A DNA stretch of 64,000 nucleotides. Origin: Streptomyces stelliscabiei (GTDB lineage: Bacteria > Actinomycetota > Actinomycetes > Streptomycetales > Streptomycetaceae). Of this stretch, positions 61,875-64,000 are shown piece after piece. The position numbers were made by a program, and so were the translations under genes. The DNA is taken from assembly GCF_014873495.1 (NCBI RefSeq), contig NZ_JADBGF010000001.1:372001-436000 (forward strand), read 5' to 3'. A model generated the notes under the pieces. It was not told the origin of the DNA, did not search any database, and saw only the letters and a program-made list of their open reading frames with translations. Positions within the stretch are counted from its first letter, which is position 1. The number at the start of each line of letters is the position of its first letter.

Positions 61875-62598
61875 CGCCGACTCCCCTCTCATCGGTCTCT
61901 TCCGGCCGGGGAGGGTCGAAGCGGTAGCCGACACCCCACACGGTGCTGATCAGACGAGGGCTGGCCGGATCGTCCTCGACCTTCTCGCGCAGCCGCCGTA
62001 CGTGGACGGTCACGGTCGACAGATCGCCGAACTCCCAGCCCCACACCCGGCGCATGAGTTCCTCGCGGCTCGTCGCGCGCCCGGGGTTGCGCAGGAAGAA
62101 CTCCAGCAGGTCGAACTCCCGGATCGTGAGGGCCAGTTCGACGCCGACGCGGGTGGCGCGCCGGGCGATGGGAGCCAGGGCGAGCGGACCGCCGCGCAGC
62201 CAGGGCTCCGCAGCCTCGGTCCGGACGGCCGCCAACGCACCGGTGCGGCGGAGTACGGACTCCACGCGCAGGACCAGTTCCCGGGGGCTGAACGGCTTGG
62301 TGACGTAGTCGTCCGCCCCGACCTCCAGGCCGAGAACGCGGTCCTCCTCGTCACCGCGCGCCGTCAGCATGATCACCGGCAGTGGTCCGGCCTCGCGGAT
62401 CCGGCGGCACACCTCCAGCCCGTCCATGCCGGGCAGCATCAGGTCCAGCACCACCAGGTCGGGCGGTCGGGCGGCCGCCCGTGCCACGGCGGTGAGGCCG
62501 TCGGCGGCGACGTCGACGGCGAAGCCCGCTCGGTGCAGGTACCCGGCGACGACCTCGGAGACGGTGGGGTCGTCGTCCACGACCAGTACGTGTTTCAC
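61864..62598 (-). CDS. OmpR/PhoB-family response regulator
   Basis: A 244-residue regulator starting at GTG 62598. The receiver domain has the acidic pocket VVDDDPT, phospho-acceptor Asp in VVLDLMLPGMDG and Lys in TKPFSPREL; residues about 150-235 are a winged helix (LTIREFDLLEFFLRNPGR, SREELMRRVWG, STVTVHVRRLREKVE). It is co-transcribed with the kinase. GAGACT lies 7 bases before the GTG, so the mRNA may be leaderless. Two copies of a 20-base box lie 49-95 bases upstream. Similar boxes precede the GT-C, epimerase and GT2 genes, so this regulator probably controls itself and them. Confidence 0.92.
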   Translation of the reverse strand: MKHVLVVDDDPTVSEVVAGYLHRAGFAVDVAADGLTAVARAAARPPDLVVLDLMLPGMDGLEVCRRIREAGPLPVIMLTARGDEEDRVLGLEVGADDYVTKPFSPRELVLRVESVLRRTGALAAVRTEAAEPWLRGGPLALAPIARRATRVGVELALTIREFDLLEFFLRNPGRATSREELMRRVWGWEFGDLSTVTVHVRRLREKVEDDPASPRLISTVWGVGYRFDPPRPEETDERGVGDGR

Positions 62599-62646
62599 AC
62601 CAGCGAGTCTCGCACCGGGGCTCCACCGTCCCCAGGGGCGGCGGCG

Positions 62647-62693
62647 GACGTCAGCGTTCCGTAAGGAGTGGCGACGTCAGCGTTCCGTAAGGA
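62647..62693. promoter_or_regulatory. Tandem 20-base direct repeat between response regulator and GT2 genes
   Basis: GACGTCAGCGTTCCGTAAGG begins at 62647 and again at 62673, 26 bases apart and identical. Direct repeats are the usual site form for OmpR-type regulators. They serve the divergent pair: the regulator gene at 62598 and the GT2 gene, whose -10-like TAGGGT (62725-62730) is 7 bases before GTG 62738. Confidence 0.75.
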
Positions 62694-62737
62694 CACCAAA
62701 TCCCTTATGCCCCCTTTGTGTTCGTAGGGTGAGTGGG

Positions 62738-63451
62738 GTGAACGAAACCTCCCCCGCTCCCGTGGACGTTGTGCTGCCGTGCCTCGACGAGGCTGATGCC
62801 CTGCCCTGGGTACTGCGACGGATCCCGCCCACCTGGCGCGCGATCGTCGTCGACAACGGCTCCACCGACGGCTCACCGGACATCGCCCGGGACCTCGGCG
62901 CGTACGTGGTTCACGAACCGCGCCGCGGCTTCGGCGCCGCCTGCCACGCCGGGCTGACCGCCGCCACGGCCGACGTCGTCTGCTTCTGCGACTGCGACGC
63001 CTCCCTCGACCCCCATCTGCTGCCGAGGGTCGCAGGACCCGTCCTCGACGGCTCCGCCGACCTGGTCCTGGGCCGACGCCGACCGACCACCCTTGGAGCC
63101 TGGCCGACCCACGCCCGGCTGGCCAACCTGGAACTGGCCCGCCTGATCCGCCGACGCACTGGCCTGCCCCTGCGTGACCTCGGGCCCATGCGCGCGACGC
63201 GTCGCGAGACGCTGCTGAACCTCGGGCTGACCGACCGGCGCTCCGGCTACCCGCTGCAGATGGTGGTCCGCGCCGCCGACGCCGGCTGGCGCGTGCACGA
63301 GACCGACGTGCCCTACCATCCGCGTACGGGCCGTTCCAAGGTCACCGGCACCTGGCGCGGCACCTGGCATGCCGTCAGCGACATGCGCGCCGTCCTCGCC
63401 GCACAGCCCGCGACCGGCCCGTTCACACCGGCTCCCGGAGGCGCGCGATGA
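62738..63451 (+). CDS. Glycosyltransferase family 2 protein
   Basis: A 237-residue GT-A enzyme. GTG 62738 is chosen because TAGGGT lies exactly 7 bases upstream, as at the other promoters of the group; GTG 62729 is also in frame. Motifs: VDVVLPCLDEADALP, VVDNGSTDGS (nucleotide binding), CFCDCDASLDP (the DxD-like metal site) and SGYPLQMVVRA. No transmembrane segments follow, unlike the DPM-synthase type with a C-terminal anchor. Its stop overlaps the start of the DUF2064 gene (ATGA). The donor and acceptor are unknown; a polyprenyl-linked or glucosyl/mannosyl product is plausible given the GT-C-like partner. Confidence 0.88.
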   Translation: MNETSPAPVDVVLPCLDEADALPWVLRRIPPTWRAIVVDNGSTDGSPDIARDLGAYVVHEPRRGFGAACHAGLTAATADVVCFCDCDASLDPHLLPRVAGPVLDGSADLVLGRRRPTTLGAWPTHARLANLELARLIRRRTGLPLRDLGPMRATRRETLLNLGLTDRRSGYPLQMVVRAADAGWRVHETDVPYHPRTGRSKVTGTWRGTWHAVSDMRAVLAAQPATGPFTPAPGGAR

Positions 63452-64000
63452 CCGCCGGCACGGGAGCGGCCACACTGCTGATCATCGCCAAGGAACCGGT
63501 TCCCGGCCGCGTCAAGACCCGGCTCACCCCGCCCTACACGCCGCACGAGGCGGCCGCCCTGGCCGAGGCGGCGCTCGCCGACACCCTGCGCACGGCGCTC
63601 CAGGTCCCCTCCCGGCGCCGCCTCGTCGTCCTCGACGGGGACCCCGGCCCGTGGCTGCCGCCAGGCTTCGACGTGGTCCCGCAGATGTCCGGCGGGCTGG
63701 ACGAGCGGATCGCGGCCGCCTTCTCCCTCTGTCACGACGGGCCCGCGGTGCTGATCGGCATGGACACCCCGCAGCTCACTCCCGACCTGCTGGACGACGT
63801 CGGCAGGGACGGTCACGACGCCTGGTTCGGCCCAGCGGCAGACGGCGGCTTCTGGGCCCTCGGCCTCGCCGACCCGTCCCGCGCCGGAGCGCTCGTGCGG
63901 GGCACGCCGATGTCCACCGACCGCACCGGCGCGACGCAGCGGCGCAGGCTCGCCGAGGCGGGGCTGACGATCCGTGACCTGCCGGTACTGCGGGATGTCG
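63448..64000 (+). CDS. DUF2064/TIGR04282-type glycosyltransferase, partial
   Basis: The frame opens at ATG 63448 and continues past the right edge (184 residues seen). The N-terminus LLIIAKEPVPGRVKTRLTPP is the signature of the TIGR04282/DUF2064 family, with QMSGGLDERIAAAF, VLIGMDTPQL (DxD-like) and AADGGFWALGL further on. These proteins are GT-A-like nucleotide-sugar enzymes of uncertain role, usually paired with a GT2 as here. The 4-base overlap implies translational coupling with the GT2. Confidence 0.85.
   Translation, partial: MTAGTGAATLLIIAKEPVPGRVKTRLTPPYTPHEAAALAEAALADTLRTALQVPSRRRLVVLDGDPGPWLPPGFDVVPQMSGGLDERIAAAFSLCHDGPAVLIGMDTPQLTPDLLDDVGRDGHDAWFGPAADGGFWALGLADPSRAGALVRGTPMSTDRTGATQRRRLAEAGLTIRDLPVLRDV

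Noticed and set aside
1..64000. tRNA, rRNA and CRISPR arrays
   Set aside because: None was recognised on either strand by eye. A covariance-model search would be needed to exclude a single tRNA.

Overview
The window is high-GC actinobacterial DNA and almost certainly Streptomyces. GTG and TTG starts are common, several transcripts look leaderless, extracytoplasmic proteins carry Sec, Tat-like or lipoprotein signals, and the families are typical of the genus: an RHS protein paired with a LamG protein, DUF6343, DUF1996, a GlxA relative and MsiK-type sugar transporters without their own ATPase. The many broken genes and mobile elements suggest an accessory, perhaps arm-proximal, part of the chromosome.

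1-14 kb is a patchwork. It holds a partial pseudokinase, a CcdA/TlpA-like thiol-redox pair, a frameshifted glxA relic, a solitary second copy of rpoA, a Vps62-domain protein and a 4-coumarate-CoA-ligase-like enzyme. It also holds two paralogous proteins that fuse an OmpR/SARP-type winged helix to an alpha/beta hydrolase. Between those two lies a secreted-protein gene whose upstream region carries four heptamers at exact 11-bp spacing. A broken SpoIIE-type phosphatase and two small paralogous membrane proteins follow. 14-24.5 kb encodes a giant RHS-repeat protein and a LamG/DNRLRE protein on the minus strand.

24.6-30.6 kb holds a uracil-DNA-glycosylase-family gene, frameshifted small genes and a nested mobile element. 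An IS701-family transposase relic is split by an ORF-deleted group II intron, which is itself split by a second group II intron carrying a frameshifted reverse transcriptase/maturase. All junctions can be read by eye, and removing both introns rejoins the transposase frame.

30.6-56 kb looks like one glycan-utilisation locus. It contains a class II (tagatose-bisphosphate type) aldolase, a DeoR regulator, an ABC sugar importer without ATPase and an AgaS-like SIS protein. Next to these is a nine-gene operon of mostly exported enzymes: GH31, GH123/DUF4091, GH35, two SGNH esterases, GH29, two accessory beta-sandwich proteins and GH89. The predicted specificities (beta-GalNAc, beta-Gal, alpha-Fuc, alpha-GlcNAc and an undecided alpha-glycoside) together with GalN-6-P/tagatose-type catabolism suggest mucin-type or similar GalNAc-rich glycans.

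56-64 kb holds a shortened DUF1996 gene, a polytopic GT-C-like protein, remnants, an extended SDR epimerase with a cysteine-rich insert, a two-component system and a GT2/DUF2064 glycosyltransferase pair that runs off the right edge. The GT-C, epimerase, response-regulator and GT2 genes share an upstream box close to GACGTCAGCGTTCCGTAAGG and a -10-like hexamer 7 nt before the start codon, so they may form one leaderless regulon controlled by the two-component system.
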